Positions 13,234 through 25,300 of a stretch of 64,000 nucleotides of DNA are shown here, one piece after another (within the stretch, counting starts at the first letter, position 1; every line of letters begins with the position of its first letter). The DNA is from Mastigamoeba balamuthi. Its lineage: Eukaryota; Evosea; Mastigamoebida; Mastigamoebidae. Under the pieces are notes generated by a model. It worked only from the letters and a program-made list of their open reading frames with translations. It did not search any database and had not been told where the DNA came from. The DNA lies in NCBI GenBank assembly GCA_902651635.1, contig CACRSC010000031.1, forward strand, positions 1 through 64,000, given 5' to 3'. The position numbers and the translations under genes were made by a program.

Positions 13234-14042
13234 CTAGATCGAGAAGAGGAAGAAGAGGAACAGCAGGCCCACGACAAAGAGTATCTGTGCCAACTGCTGC
13301 TGCTGCATCGTCGCCCTGTCCACCGGCCTGGCCGGCTGCTGCTGCTGCTGCTGGGGTCCCCCGAACTGCGCCTGGGCCATGAACGGGAACCCCAGGCCGA
13401 AGAAGGGCAGTCCCAGGAACCCGAACCCCATGGATATCTGGGGCCCCTGCGGGCCTCCCCAGTACCCCTGGTGGTTGCCCTGGTACGAGGGCTCGTGCTC
13501 CGGGGGCTCCTCGCGCCTGCCCTGCGGGCGGTGCGGCACGCTCTCCTCCTGCGCCTGCGCCTGCGGGCGCTGGGCACCGCGGCCGTACAAGGGGACTAGG
13601 CTGCTGCGGTCCACCACAGACTTGCACACGGGGCACTGCGTCGACGTCTCGAGCCACTGGCGGTGTGCTTTGAGCAGGGGAGTGCAGCTGCTGTGCTTAC
13701 TCTGTAGATGCAGGGCCAGCTGGAGCGCATGCATGGGTGGGGGGGCAGCACAGCGTGACGTTAGGTGCTGCTGACTTGTATTTCTAGAAATATGATGCCG
13801 GCGCCACGTCATCAGGTGCTGCTGGCTTGTATTTATAGAAATAGGAATGCCGGCGCCACGTCATCGCGATGGGTGCCGCGTGGCGGTGGTGGTGCAGTGC
13901 GAGCGCACCAGAAAAGGTGGCCGCAGAGGGTGACGACGGGGTCCGCGGCGGTGTCGAGACAGATGTGGCATTCGAACGCAGCGCCGTCGCTCGGCTTCTG
14001 GTCCGCCGACGGCGCGGGCGCGGACTTGGGCGCCTCCGCCAT
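13234..14042 (-). CDS. RNF5/RNF185-like ER membrane RING E3 ubiquitin ligase
   Basis: Exon 1 13909-14042 and exon 2 from 13234 to about 13710 (minus strand). Exon 1 encodes a short Ala/Pro/Ser leader and the first half of a RING, FECHICLDTAADPVVTLCGHLF. Exon 2 supplies HRQWLETSTQCPVCKSVV and the family hallmark VPLYGRG right after the RING. It continues with a Pro/Gln/Gly-rich linker, a Gly/Phe-rich hydrophobic segment (GFGFLGLPFFGLGFPFM) and a C-terminal hydrophobic anchor (ILFVVGLLFLFFLFSI). This is the layout of RNF5/RNF185, which work in ER-associated degradation. The exact acceptor of exon 2 is uncertain, which leaves the spacing of the fifth and sixth zinc ligands open. The gene is head-to-tail with the other ER genes here. 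Confidence 0.85.
13764..13866. repeat. Tandem ~51-bp direct repeat inside the RING-ligase intron
   Basis: Two adjacent units begin with GGTGCTGCTG and each contain CCGGCGCCACGTCATC near the end; they differ by a few substitutions and a 1-bp indel. They fill about half of the single intron. No function is evident. Confidence 0.75.
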
Positions 14043-14099
14043 AGCACCACCACCAGCAAAGGATTATTAAAAATCTGCCACGTATGCAGGATAGATATT

Positions 14100-14414
14100 T
14101 AGATATGCGGAGCCTCCACGCAAGTCCTCTTTGAGCAATTGTTCACGGCGGGCCAGTGAGTGCACCCTCGTGTAACAACATCGCTAACCCTCAACAGTGC
14201 TTATTGCTTCCTTAGGTGGTGGTTGGGGGTTACACCGTTGTCTCTGGGGACTGCCCCATCTCAAAGAGAGAAAGACGGCACAACACACACGCGGGAGGGT
14301 ATCCATCCAAGGGGAAAGGTGCTGCAGGGCAAGGGGAGCGCCGGGTGGGTCCTCCCTGCCCACTCGGCAGGTCCCGGAGCTCGCATGCGTCTCGCTCGGG
14401 CGCGACTGTGGGCC
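14100..14414. other. Spacer between RING ligase start and tail-anchored gene stop
   Basis: Roughly 370 bp separate the RING-ligase start (14042) from the stop of the next minus-strand gene (14415). The part near 14085-14100 is AT-rich and contains GATATTTAGATAT, a candidate promoter element for the RING gene. No gene is seen. Confidence 0.4.
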
Positions 14415-14761
14415 CTACTTGAAGCTGAGCACGTAGTAGGCGACGCCGAACGTGACGAGCGTCACGACGACCGCTGCGAACGCCTCGCGGGTGTACGGCA
14501 TGCGCTTGTCCTCGGCCCTGCGCTCCGCCGGCGCCGCCTTCCTCGCCCTGCCGTCGGCCTCCCTCTGCTGCTCGCATCCCGCCGTGCGGAAGAGGCGCAG
14601 GGGACAATGCGCGCGCATGCGATAAGGAAGGGGGTCGTCGGTCAGTAAAGCAGGCGGTTTCGCAGACACGAGAAATAAGGCGAGGAGGAGGGGCCCACAG
14701 CGGTGGTCTTGCGACGGTCGATCTGGGCGGCGCCCTTGTCCGTGCTGGCGGAGGAAGACAT
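14415..14761 (-). CDS. Small tail-anchored membrane protein (70 residues)
   Basis: Two exons, 14699-14761 and 14415-14564, joined in phase 0. The N-terminal half is charged and Ala/Arg/Lys-rich (ASTDKGAAQIDRRKTTA, then READGRARKAAPAERRAEDK). A single C-terminal hydrophobic helix (EAFAAVVVTLVTFGVAYYVL) is followed only by SFK, so it should be a tail-anchored protein facing the cytosol. Size and layout resemble RAMP4/SERP1-like translocon peptides, and the neighbours are ER genes, but I see no diagnostic sequence match, so the family is unassigned. Confidence 0.6.
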
Positions 14762-14805
14762 CGTGCGAGGGCCCGGGTGCGTGGGAATGTGCTTGCTCGC
14801 TTCGC

Positions 14806-14840
14806 TTGACCGGTAAACAGGTCAAAAATGACCGTTTGAT
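14806..14840. promoter_or_regulatory. Candidate promoter element with TTGACCGGT
   Basis: About 45-80 bp upstream of the tail-anchored gene start (minus strand). It contains TTGACCGGT followed by inexact repeats GGTCAA and TGACC. The core TTGACCGG also occurs in the SSR3/ORC2 divergent promoter. Confidence 0.4.
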
Positions 14841-15080
14841 TTTTTTTTGTTTTTTGCTACGTGGACGAAAAATCAAATCTCAGTTCCTGACCACCCGCGC
14901 CGGGGCGCGCCGGGTCCTTTTGGACGACGAGATATCTACCACCCCCTGATGAAATCCTGACAGGGGAGAGAAAAACAGCTAATTGGTACTCGCAGGGCGG
15001 CCAACGACCACAAAGAGGAGGCGTCTGCTGTGTTGTGTTGGCGGCCTCTCGAGGTATTGTTGTCAAGCGGCCCCGCCCGT

Positions 15081-15879
15081 TCAGAGCAGCGCAGACGTGA
15101 ACGCGAGGCCGACGGCCGGCAGCAGCTGCGACAGCACAAAGCTCCTGCGTGCAACTTCCGTGTAAGTTCACGTCACGCTGGCTCCGGGATGGGGGGAGAG
15201 AGAGGAGGCGCACGCGGCGGGCTGGTAGCGCAGGAAGAACGCGAGGAAGACGCTGGCGGCGACAAACGACGCGTTGACCGTGAAGATGGCGTAGAGGCGC
15301 GACTCGGCAGTCGTCAGGCGCTGCTGCTCGGCGCGCTTGGCGGCGATCTCGGCCTTGGTGCCGTCCCTGGACGTGATGTGGCTGTCCCTCCTCAGCACCA
15401 GCCTGCGCCGTGCAAAGCAGATATTTGAGTCGTTTGAAAATGACCCCTAGGGCAAATATCTAGGCCGCCCTAGAAGGGTTAGGACGACGCACTGCCTCTT
15501 GTTGTAGACGGCGAAGTTGAGGAAGGCGAAGCTGAGGACGATGGCCGAGAGGAGCGACGTGACGGCGTAGACGGCGACGTGCGACTCAGCCTCGTAGTCA
15601 AAGATCCCGTGGAAGATGACTGCGCCGTTTGCAACGCGCCACGCCAGAGGGCAGGTGGAGTGGGTAGGAGATGTGTCAGCGACAGACACACACAGGGCGG
15701 TTTACAAGCGGGGGGCTGCCGCCGGTCGGTTGGGAGTGGGGGCATGGAGAGAGGTCCGGCGCACAGGCGGGGATGAGCGAGACGAGCAGGCCGTTGACAA
15801 AGAACAGCGCGCGGTCGAGCTTGGTGGGGCGCGCGTTCTCCCAGTCGGCGCGCAGCAGCAGGTCGAGGTCAGACGGCAT
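15081..15879 (-). CDS. SSR3: Translocon-associated protein gamma subunit (TRAP-gamma)
   Basis: Four exons (minus strand): 15765-15879, 15493-15619, 15214-15402 and 15081-15144, giving 164 residues in consistent phase. The order of features matches TRAP-gamma: short charged N-terminus (SDLDLLLRADWENARPTK), paired hydrophobic segments (LFFVNGLLVSLIP; VAVYAVTSLLSAIVLSFAFL), a central charged cytosolic stretch rich in Arg/Lys/Glu (RRDSHITSRDGTKAEIAAKR), then two more membrane segments (AIFTVNASFVAASVFLAFFL; SFVLSQLLPAVGLAFTSALL). Animal homologues are ~185 residues. The protein sits in the ER membrane in the TRAP complex that assists Sec61 translocation. It shares a 235-bp divergent promoter region with ORC2. 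The intron between exons 2 and 3 holds two ATATTT/AAATAT blocks of unknown meaning. Confidence 0.88.
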
Positions 15880-16114
15880 CTTCGGGCGGGGTTGGGGGAG
15901 GGGGGGTGGAGGAGAGAAGAGGAGAGCGCGGGTGCGGGTGACACAAAGTGTGCCTCGTGTGGTGTGTTTGGATCTCTCCGAGGTGTGACGAACGCTATCT
16001 TACGTCACCACAGGATATTTTGACCGGTCAAATATTACCTGCGCGGACGACTCGGGCTCCCGCGCGAGCGGAATCGTCATCGCCCCCCACCCCTCTCCCA
16101 GCCCGCGCGCGCGG
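15880..16114. promoter_or_regulatory. Divergent promoter region between SSR3 and ORC2
   Basis: It contains a perfect 14-bp palindrome TTTGACCGGTCAAA at 16019-16032, flanked on both sides by ATAT-rich sequence (GATATT before, ATATTA after). It lies ~85 bp upstream of the ORC2 ATG and ~140 bp upstream of the SSR3 ATG. The TTGACCGG core recurs upstream of the tail-anchored gene at 14806. Confidence 0.5.
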
Positions 16115-16737
16115 ATGGGCGACGCAGACGTGGACATCTTCGAGGGCGACGGCATCGAGTCCTTTGTCGTCACTGAGTTTGACGACATTGGCACGGACGA
16201 CGGCGTTGACCTCCCGCCTCCCCTGCAGCCTCAGCAACACCAGCAGCCCCAGCAGCCACAGCAGGCCCAGCAGTTCCAGCAGCCACAGCAGACGCAGCAG
16301 CCGCAGCAGCCGCAGCAGCCCCATCAGCCACAGCAGCACCAGCAGGCCCAGCAGTTCCAGCAGCCACAGCAGAGGCAGCAGCCCCAGGCACCACATGCGG
16401 CGGCCTCTGCGCAGGCGGCGTGCGCCAAGGCGGAGGAGGAGGACAGCGTCGACGTCGTCGCCTGCGAGCCCACGCGGCCGGACTACACGATACAGATTGA
16501 CGTCAGCGCGCAGGGCGAGTCCTACTGGGAGTCGTCGTCGCGCGCCCACGGCGACGATGTCGGCGACGGCGACGACGACGACGACTCGCAGCCGCCGACA
16601 GACAGGGAGCAGCTCTCGGACGAGGAGATGATGAGGCCCGAGGAGGAGGCCGCCAGGCCCGAGGACTGCGTCGACATGCAGGCCGCCGAGGCCACGCCCG
16701 AGTACATCGTCGACATCAGCGCCATCGCCCCGCAGGC

Positions 16738-16768
<31 letters not shown>

Positions 16769-18119
16769 TGCTACTTCTACGACGGCGGCGACGGCCTCGA
16801 CTGCAGCGACGACTTCAGCGTGGAGTTCTACGACGCGGCCACCGACGCCGCCCAGCGGGCCACCATCGTCGAGATCAGCCGGATGTCGTTCACCGACGAC
16901 GACCAGTCGCGGAGCAGCGATGCCGGCTCGTCGCTGGCGGACGACGGACGCTCGAGGAGCAGCGCCGGCTCCTCCGCCCCAGCGACGTCCTCCCAGCTCG
17001 CCAGGGCAGCGCCCGCTGCGCCGCGCCCTGCGCTTGGCATCAACACGAGGCGGTGGCTCACAGCGCTGGCGAGGGGGAGGAACGTCCTCCTCTACGGCAT
17101 CGGGTCCAAGACCGCTGCGGGCGACGCCCTGATGGCAGAGAGCGCCGTGCGCTCTGTGTACCGCGTGCGCGTCTCTGGCACGCGCCCGCGGATAGTGAGG
17201 GAGATGCTCAAGGCCATCGGCAAGTTCCTCGACGTGTGGGGGTCGGACTCGGACGTGCTCAAAGCAGCCGAGGCCGCGTACGGCCCCGTGGTGCCCGACA
17301 AGTGCGGGTGCGCGCCGAAGCTCCTGCTCTTCGTCGACGACATCGATGGCCCCGTGCGTTGTGGCCTCTGCGCCCTGAGCCATCGATCGCGCCGTGCTCA
17401 CGGCGGGTGCCTGCCCAGGGGTTCGAGAAGGAGGAGCAGCTGCAGGTACTCGCGCGGCTGGCGAGGCTCGCCCGCGTCCGCGTCTGCGCGACTGTCGACA
17501 ACATCATCGCGCCGCTCTGGTGGACTCCCTCGCAGCGATCAGCGTTCTCGTGAGCGTGCAGTCCCCAGGGGCTGCGTGTGAGGGCACACGAGCTGACTGG
17601 CTGACGCGGAGGGCCTGCAGATGGGCGTGGATGGAGGCGTCGACGTGGAAGCCGTACAGCGAGGCCGAGAGGAGCAAAGTTCCACCGCCCCCTCAGGAGG
17701 CCGAGGAGGGGACCACCCGCAGCCGCGCGGCCAGGGCGGCCAGCGAGCGCCTGGCGCAGCTCAGCGACGCGCAGCAGCGCCTGCTGAGGATCCTCATGCA
17801 GGCATTCGCTCCCGCGGTCCCGGCGACAGCGCAGACGCCGCGGAAGAGGGAGACCAAGGCCGGCGGGACGGGCACGCCGCTGGCGCCCAGGGCGCAGAAG
17901 CGCGTGGCGCTCGCGATGACGCTGGCGCAGGTCGACGCAGAGTGCAAGAAGGCGGGGGTCATGTACGGGTCGCGCAGAGTGGAGGAGACTGTCGCGGACC
18001 TCGTGCGCGAGGGGTTTCTGCGTGAGGGCGTGCACGCAGGCGGGTCGACCGAGCGGACCTGGCACCTGGCCCCTCCGGCGCTGCTCCTCGTGCAGGACAC
18101 CGAAGCCAAAATCAACTAA
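16115..18119 (+). CDS. ORC2: Origin recognition complex subunit 2
   Basis: Three exons, 16115-17353, 17419-17549 and 17621-18119, giving 622 residues. The N-terminus is acidic and disordered with a long Gln/Pro tract and Asp runs. The conserved C-terminal half carries ORC2 hallmarks: RGRNVLLYGIGSKTAAGD (the AAA+-like loop), LLLFVDDIDGP, VRVCATVDNIIAPLWW, WMEASTWKPYSEAE, and a C-terminal winged-helix region ending in GGSTERTWHLAP. The second intron was placed at the strong donor GTGAGC because it restores an alignment with the family segment between APLLW and TTYxPY. The protein binds origins with the other ORC subunits and loads MCM helicase in the nucleus. It is divergently transcribed from SSR3. 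Confidence 0.9.
16224..16392 (+). repeat. Poly-Gln/Pro coding repeat in ORC2
   Basis: CAG/CAA-rich triplet array, mostly CAG CAG CCC, encoding about 55 residues of Gln-rich sequence. A 54-bp-scale higher-order repeat is visible because the block QQAQQFQQPQQ occurs twice (16257-16290 and 16345-16377). Confidence 0.8.
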
Positions 18120-18287
18120 TTATGTATTCCCGCGTCGCGGTTTCCCTTAATAACAAGCAAACAGACAACTACTAGTTCCATAACAATACCACTCTCTCTG
18201 GCAAATCCTGGATTTGATCTGGTACGATATGACACGACGGGAGATATCTGCATCTCCAGGCGATATTTTACTGAAGCAAATAGCCGC

Positions 18288-19174
18288 ATGGACAGAGATC
18301 GGCGCGAGCGCGTGGCGGAGTTCGAGAAGAAGAGCAGCGAGCCCGACACATACCGCACGGACGAGCGATGGGGCCGGCGCCGCTCGGACCTCGACTTCGA
18401 GGACTCGCACCCCGGGCACAAGCGCCCGCCCGAGGACGACGACGGGCCGTCGCCGCCGGTCGACAAGCGCGCGCGCGGGCCCGACGACGGCCAGCGGGGC
18501 GGCGGGCGCGCCGAGGGCGGGGACAAGGAGAGGCCCAACTACGAGCCGTCGGGTGCGCTCAAGGGCGACGCCCAGGGCGCGGCGGCGGTGTACAAGGGCC
18601 GCGAGCTCAAGTTCGAGGAGCCCAAGGACGCCGCGCTGCCCACCAAGCGCTGGCGCCTGTACGTGTTCAAGGGCACCACAGAGCTGGGTAACTATCTTCT
18701 CCCCCCGAGGATATCTCCCTGATTCAGATTCCTGATCTCAGATATCTGGAATCTATCATCCTCCCGCAGATCCCATCCAGCTGCACAGGATGTCGTGCTA
18801 CCTGCTGGGCCGCGATAGGGAGATCGTGGATGTGCCCCTGGACCACCCGTCGTGCTCGAAGCAGCACGCTGTGTTCCAGTACCGCCAGGTGACCGTGACC
18901 GACGACGACGGCGCCCGCTACCGCGAAGTGAAGTCCGTCCCACGAGCCTTGGGACCCTCGCCTCCGTCTCACTCTCTGGCCCTCGCGCAGGCCGTACCTG
19001 ATGGACCTGGGGAGCGCCAACGGGACGACGATCAACGGGGAGAAGCTCAAGCCGATGGTCTACGTGGAGCTCCGCGAGCGCGACATCCTCAAGTTCGGGC
19101 TCAGCACCCGCGACTACGTGCTGCTGCACGACGGCTCCGCGACCGACGACGAGCCCGACCAGAAGCAGAAGTAG
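18288..19174 (+). CDS. SNIP1: SNIP1/Pml1-like FHA-domain splicing factor
   Basis: Exons 18288-18687, 18770-18932 and 18991-19174 give 248 residues. The N-terminal ~90 residues are charged and disordered. The family core begins at NYEPSGAL and KFEEPKDAALPTKRWRLYVF. The FHA domain follows with LLGRDREIVDVPLDHPSCSK, QHAVFQYR and LGSANGTTINGEKL, containing the phosphopeptide-binding Arg, Ser and Asn. Human SNIP1 is longer at the N-terminus; yeast Pml1 has about this length. Known homologues belong to the RES complex or spliceosome and retain unspliced pre-mRNA, fitting an intron-rich genome. Two GATATC/GATATT blocks lie 20-50 bp upstream of the ATG, and the first intron contains two more. Confidence 0.93.
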
Positions 19175-19357
19175 CCGCGCGATGCGGTTGACCCGACGGC
19201 GGTCCCGCACTGTGGGGTGAAAAATGCGCATCGCCCCATCGAAGCGGACAGAGCAACACCGAGGTTCTTCTTCCGGACCCCTGCTCGCACGGGAAACGCG
19301 ATACTCCGCATTGCCACTACCATTTTTATCACGTCGACGAGCAGTCTGGCCTTTGTC

Positions 19358-22300
19358 ATGGACGGTGGGCAACCTGCACAGGGCGGGGCGACTGGGGGCG
19401 AGCGACGGACGCTGGCGACGGCTACTCTAATGCTGCTGCTGCTGCTGCTCGCGGGGTGCGCGTGGGCAGCGCCACCGTACTCGGGGGTAGAGTTCCAGCT
19501 GTTCGAGGGGTTCTGGGGCAACTGGAGGCCGTGGGACGACCCCGTCTGGCCTGCCGTGGGGTTCGCGGTGTTCTTCGAGATGCCCTGCGGCTGCGACAAC
19601 ACGGCCGTCAACGGGGTGAAGCTCTACCTGGCGCCCAACCACCCGGGGGGCAGTACCACGATGTCCTCGGAGATGGGCGAGTGGGGCCGCTGGTCGATGG
19701 ACCACTACTGCGGCAACGACGCGCAGGGGCGCCAGAGGTACATCGCAGGGTACCAGGTGAGCTCGCCTGCCCTCCTGCGCTCCTCGCAACAAGCCTGAGG
19801 CTCGCTCGCGCTGGAGTGCTGGTCGGGCGTGCATTCTATTCTTAGCGGCGAACTGCCCGTTGGAACCCGATGACATTGCCCACAAGGAAAAAAAAACTCA
19901 CAATGGCACGGCTCTGAGCAGGTCAGGTACCAGCCGCCGCAAGGAACTTCGTCGGACGACAGGTCTGTCGTGAACCTGCGGTTCTTCTGCAGGAGCGAGT
20001 ACGAGAGCAACTTGCAGGGGCGGTGGATACCCGACTACGACACGTACCACTTCAACTGGGAGCCGATGCTCGACTACGTCAGCAACCACCTCGTGTCGTC
20101 CGAGATGAAATGCTCCGACTATGGCGTCGTCACCGCGATTCAGACGAGGATAGAGGGCAACCAGGGCCGCGACGACGACACGTCCCTCAATGGGATCGCC
20201 GTGGCTTGCAGGTATCGAGGCCGTACCCAGAAGCGTCTGACCCGAGGCGCAGGCAGTGGTGGAAGAGGTGCCACAGCGAGTGCAACCCGGCCGTCGGGGG
20301 GTACTGCAACGAGGCCACGGCCCTGTGCGTGTGCCCCCCGGAGTACCCTTCCGCCTCCAGCGCCACCTGCTCTGTGCACCCTCCGCCCTACGTGAGCTCC
20401 ATCAACGTGGTGCGCCTCGGGGGCGAGTTCTCCACGAGCTACACGTGCCACTACGAGATCTACACGTACGGGTCCTCGGTCAAGACCGCTTCAGTGGTAG
20501 GGCTTCCCCATGGGGTCCTCCCCTCACGGCTAACCGCGCAGGAAGCCTCGGTGAGGTGGGCCTTCTCCGACGGCACGGGCTACTCCGGGCCGTCCCCGCC
20601 AGCGTCGTACTTAAAGCCCGGGCTGGCGATGTCGTGTGCCGTGCGGGCGTACGACAACCTGGGAGTGGCGAGCTCGACGGGGGACGAGGTGGTCTCGGCG
20701 CCCATGTGGGTGTCGGGGATCTTCGGGTTCCTCGGCAGGTGGCCCCCTGGCGTGTTCAAGATGCAGGCCAACAGCAGGATCTACCTCCTCGCAGCGATTC
20801 CGCCAGCGTCGACGAGCGCCGACGCTCAGACGACGTGCGGCGGGATGGGGGCGAGCGTGGCGACGGTGTTCCAGGCCGACGCGGCGAACCTCGGGTACAC
20901 GCTGCTGGCGACGCGCTCGGCGACGGCTCTCGTGGGCCTGGCGTGGAACGCCACGCTGTCGAGGTACGTGTGGACTGCGGGTGCCGCCCCCAACGAGGGG
21001 TCGCTCTACGGCGCACAGCCGCCCGGAGCAGCGGGAGGCAAGTGCGTGGCAATGACATCGACGCCTTCCCTCGTCGAGGTCGACTGCAACGGCGGGTTCC
21101 AGTGGGTACTATGCTCCATGCGGACTCCTGTCGGCAGTTTCGCTCTCCAGGTAACCCTCGCCTGCTCTCCGGGCCTCCATCACGCTGACCCAGCGCTGCA
21201 GTCAAGGGCATACGTGGGGACGCGGAAGACCCAAGCAGAGGCGCAGGCGTACTGCAAGGCCTCGTTTAACGGCACCGCCCTGAGCATCAGGAACGCCGCT
21301 GAGAAGGCGGAGATCCTCGCGTGGCTGACGGGGGTCAGCCACATGGGCCCCGTCCTGGTCACAGTACCTGGCCTGGGGTTCAGGAAGCTGACCCCGGCCA
21401 CCGAGAGCTACGAAGCTGTCGCGCAGTCCGAGACGCTCCCCCTGCTGTGCGTCGCCGACACGATAGTTGGGCAGGTGCTGCGGGACCGAGCGCAGTTTGT
21501 GGAGCCCACTGCGAGCATCGACTCGTCGTTTGTCGGGCGCTTCGGCGTAGAGGTCCGCGAGTTCACGCCGCCGAGCGCGACGCTGGCCGCTCTCAGCCCG
21601 CCGCAACTGATGGAGGGGCTCTCGTCGGGGACGGACTACCTTGCGGCCATTGTCGACAAGCAGGCAAAGCTCGCAACAGGCCCCAGTGTACAGTTCCGGA
21701 CGCACTGCGACTGCGACCTCAGCCCCGACCACAACGGGCAGCCGCGCAACTTCGCCGCGAGGCAGGACAGGAACATGTTCTACTTTGGGTGGCAGGACTA
21801 CTCGGGCTGCGAGGACACGTTCTCGCTCAGCCGCGACGGCGCAGAGATAGCCACCATCACGGGGGCCATGGGCTGCAACTTCCAGCTCATGTGGCCCAAC
21901 GACGCGCACGACGACATCTCGGCCAGGGCGGTGGGCGCGGCGATGACGTACTGCGTGTACGCAAGAGGCGAGCGCGAGTACGTCTCGAGGCAGTCGTGCC
22001 TGACGAAGCGCGTGGAGTTCGCGGGGATCATCACGGGGAAGGTCACCGTGCTCTCCGGGTCTCCTGTCCTCGGGGTCACCGTTCGGTGGAGCTTCGCCAG
22101 CGCTCCGTCCGAGTGCGGCGAGGTCGTGTCTGCCGAGGACGGCTCGTACAGGATTTTGATACAGTCTGCCGTCCTCTCGCACACGACCGAGACGGTGACG
22201 ATCGAGCCGTACTACGTCAAGGCTGGCGCTCGCCACCTGTTCGAGAACGCCGTGTGCGTCGGCGGGCAGGCGACCGCTGGGTCCGCGTGCTTCGGGGCCA

Positions 22301-25300
22301 ACGCAACGTTCCCCAACAGGACGACCACGAGCTTCGCGGTGACGCACCTGTCGCCCATGGCACTGGACCTCGTGGACACGATGTCGCTCTCTATCGCGGG
22401 CGTTGTCGTGTTTAGAGGGTCGGGGCAGTACGCTCTGGACGCTGTCGACTGCCCCGTGATCGGGGCGACCGTGTGCGTGGCGAGCGGGTCGGACAACACG
22501 TGTGCGCGCACCGACGCTGCCGGGCACTACTCGCTCTCGGCCCCCATCGGATCAGCGGTGCTGGTCTTCGCCAACTACTCGACTGGCGCACAGGCCCACA
22601 GCACGATGCCGAGCAACGCCGGGCTGGCGCAGGTGGGGCCTCGCTACCAGCTCACCATGTCGGCGGACCAGACAGGCGTCGACTTCCAGATCTCGTCGAC
22701 AAACATCGTGTATGTACGCCTCGGCGGCGGCACGTGCAAGAAGGACGTTGGCGACGGCGTGGTCACCATGACGGCGCTGGGCGCTCCCAACTGCAAGTAC
22801 CAGCGGGAGATAACCCTCAGTGGGCCGATGAGGACCGCGGTGTACGTGCCGCCCATGGACCTGCGCGTCCAGCTCACCGGGATGGCGCCGTCGCGCTCCG
22901 TCGCCGGCGTGTCCAAGCCCGACGTGCTCTCGTACCTCGCCAACACGCTGCTGAGCGAGTCGAGGGACCAGCTAGCGCTGCTGTCCAAGAACAGCGCGGT
23001 CTCTGTCGAGTACGAGTACCACACAGACCCGCAGCTCAGCGTGCGCTCCATCGGCAAGACCCCCAAGTGCGGGAGGTACTGGTCGGTAAAGGGGTACAGG
23101 GACTTCATCCCGGTCAACGTCACCGTGAGGGCGTGGGAGGCGTACGGGGCGTCCGGCAACTGCTCTCTCGGGGGCAACATCACGCTCTGGGACGGCCTCA
23201 CGGACGCCGACTATGTGACCTCCCACCCGAACACGTCGTACGCGCGGTGCATCCCGACGCTGTCGCCGTCTGGCTGCAGCGTCGCCCTGTCGTCGTCCTT
23301 CTCCTCGCAGGACGCGAGCACGGCGGTCATGTCGGTGATGCCGGGGACCCCGTCGATAGTCTCCCCGTACACCAAGACGATCCGGGTCAGGGCGGAGCGG
23401 GCGGAGAGAACGCCGGCTGACAGGACCGAGGAGGTCGTCATCACGGGCTCGTACGACTACTCGAGCCTCTTCAGCGACGAGGTCGCCACGGTCAGCGTGC
23501 CCTCGTACATGCTGTTCGACCCGCCCGGGGACCAGAGCTACTCCAAGCTCAGCAAGGGCACCCTGCTGTCCTCGTCGGTCGGCTACTCAAGGACGAAGCA
23601 GTCGGGGACCGAGGGCGAGATGGACATCCTCGCGGGGACGTACGCCGAGAGCGAGACCTGCGTGGGCCTCGGGGCCTCGCTGTGCACCAAGGTCGCCAAG
23701 AACCAGAAGGTCATCGGGGCAGCGTCCAAGGACATGTCGATGAGCGGCACGTCAGACGCCGCCACGATGGCCAGCTCGTTCGAGCTGGCCACAGACGTCA
23801 CGACGTCGACGTACCCGGGGCTGGCGTCTGGGTGGGGCGACGTGGTCATTGTGAACTCGGTGACGCTACTCAAAACGCGGGCGCTGTTCGTCGCTTTCGA
23901 CACGGCCAAGTGCGAGGCAGCCGTCCAGATGAGGGACGCGTTCTACCCCAAGCAGGCGGGGTACTCTGTGCGGACCATCTGGGACATAGAGAACGTCGAC
24001 CTACCAAGCGTGAGGGAGTCGCTCAGCGCCCACATGGCCAACCCCGTCAGGTCGTTCAACGAGACGCTGGTCAGGGAGTGGAACGCCACCAACGTCACCC
24101 TGAGCGGCGGCGTCGCCATGTGGCAGGGCGTCCTCGACTACTACCGCAGGGTCACGGGCTACACGAGCTCGTCGCCGGCGGTGACGGAGCTCAACAAGTG
24201 GAGGGCGGATATCGCGTGCGACACGGACCTCAAGGGCTCGATCGCCAAGGCGCTGCCAAGCCAGGCGAACATCCCCGCGTGCACGCGGGCCAACACGCTG
24301 GCCTACGACACGGTCTTCTTCACCGGCGGGGGCCAGACGTACTCGATGTCGCTGACGAGCTCGACGTCGGCGACGCTGGAGGAGTCGTCGATATCGACGC
24401 TGTCGGGCTCCATCGGCGGTCACACGACTGGCGAGTTCTTCTTCACGGTGGCGGCGTTCAAGTTCGACATCAAGCACTTTGCGTCGTGGTCGACGGACAC
24501 GTCGAGGACGCAGACCCAGGAGAACGTCGCCACCGTGACGACAGAGTTCAGCCTGTCGGACCAGAACATGGGCGACAAGTTCAACGTGAAGATGTTCATC
24601 AACAAGGTGAGCAGAACACCCACGTCCTCTAACACGCCCACCAACTGTTCATCTTCTCTCCTCTCCCCTTTCTCCCTCGCCACAGGACTTTGGAGTGCCG
24701 CAGTTCCAGTTGCTGAACGGGGTGTCCAAGTGCCCGGCCGAGGAGAGCACCGTGTCGAGGACCGGGGTGTCGCTGTCGATCTGGCCGGTCGTGCAGACCA
24801 ACGTGCCAGAGAGCTCCCCCGCCGTGTTCACGGTGACAGTCTCCAACACGGGCGAGACCCGGGAGGCGTGCACGTACGACCTCGCGATCGACGACACGAC
24901 GAACCCGTACGGCCTGGAGGTGTACGTCAACGGGGTACCGCTCACCTCGCGCTCTGTCGACGTCGCCGGGGGCGCCAGCACGATGCTGACGCTCGTCGTC
25001 AAGCGCGGGCCTTCGCGGTACTCGTACGACGGCGTCACGCTCGTGGCGTCGACGCCGTGCGAGGCGGACCTCGAGGGGTCCGGCGGGCTGTTCAGGGCGG
25101 CGCAGAGCTCGCGGGTGAGCTTCAGCGTGGGCTTCCAGCAGCCCTGCCCGCCGGTCCTGTGGGCCTACCCGTTCACGCTGTCCAACGACCCCGTGTGGAC
25201 CGTCACGAGCAGGACGACGCCGGCCGAGAGGCTCGTCGTCAACGCACAGAACCCCAGGCACCCGCTGCTGCGCTGGAGGGACCACCCGAGGCTCTACGGT

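Noticed and set aside
16224-16392. CAG array as a stand-alone microsatellite
   Set aside because: It is in frame within ORC2 and encodes its Gln/Pro-rich N-terminal region.
16028-17401. 457-aa minus-strand frame rich in Val/Leu/Ala
   Set aside because: Antisense of ORC2, including the reverse of its CAG repeat.
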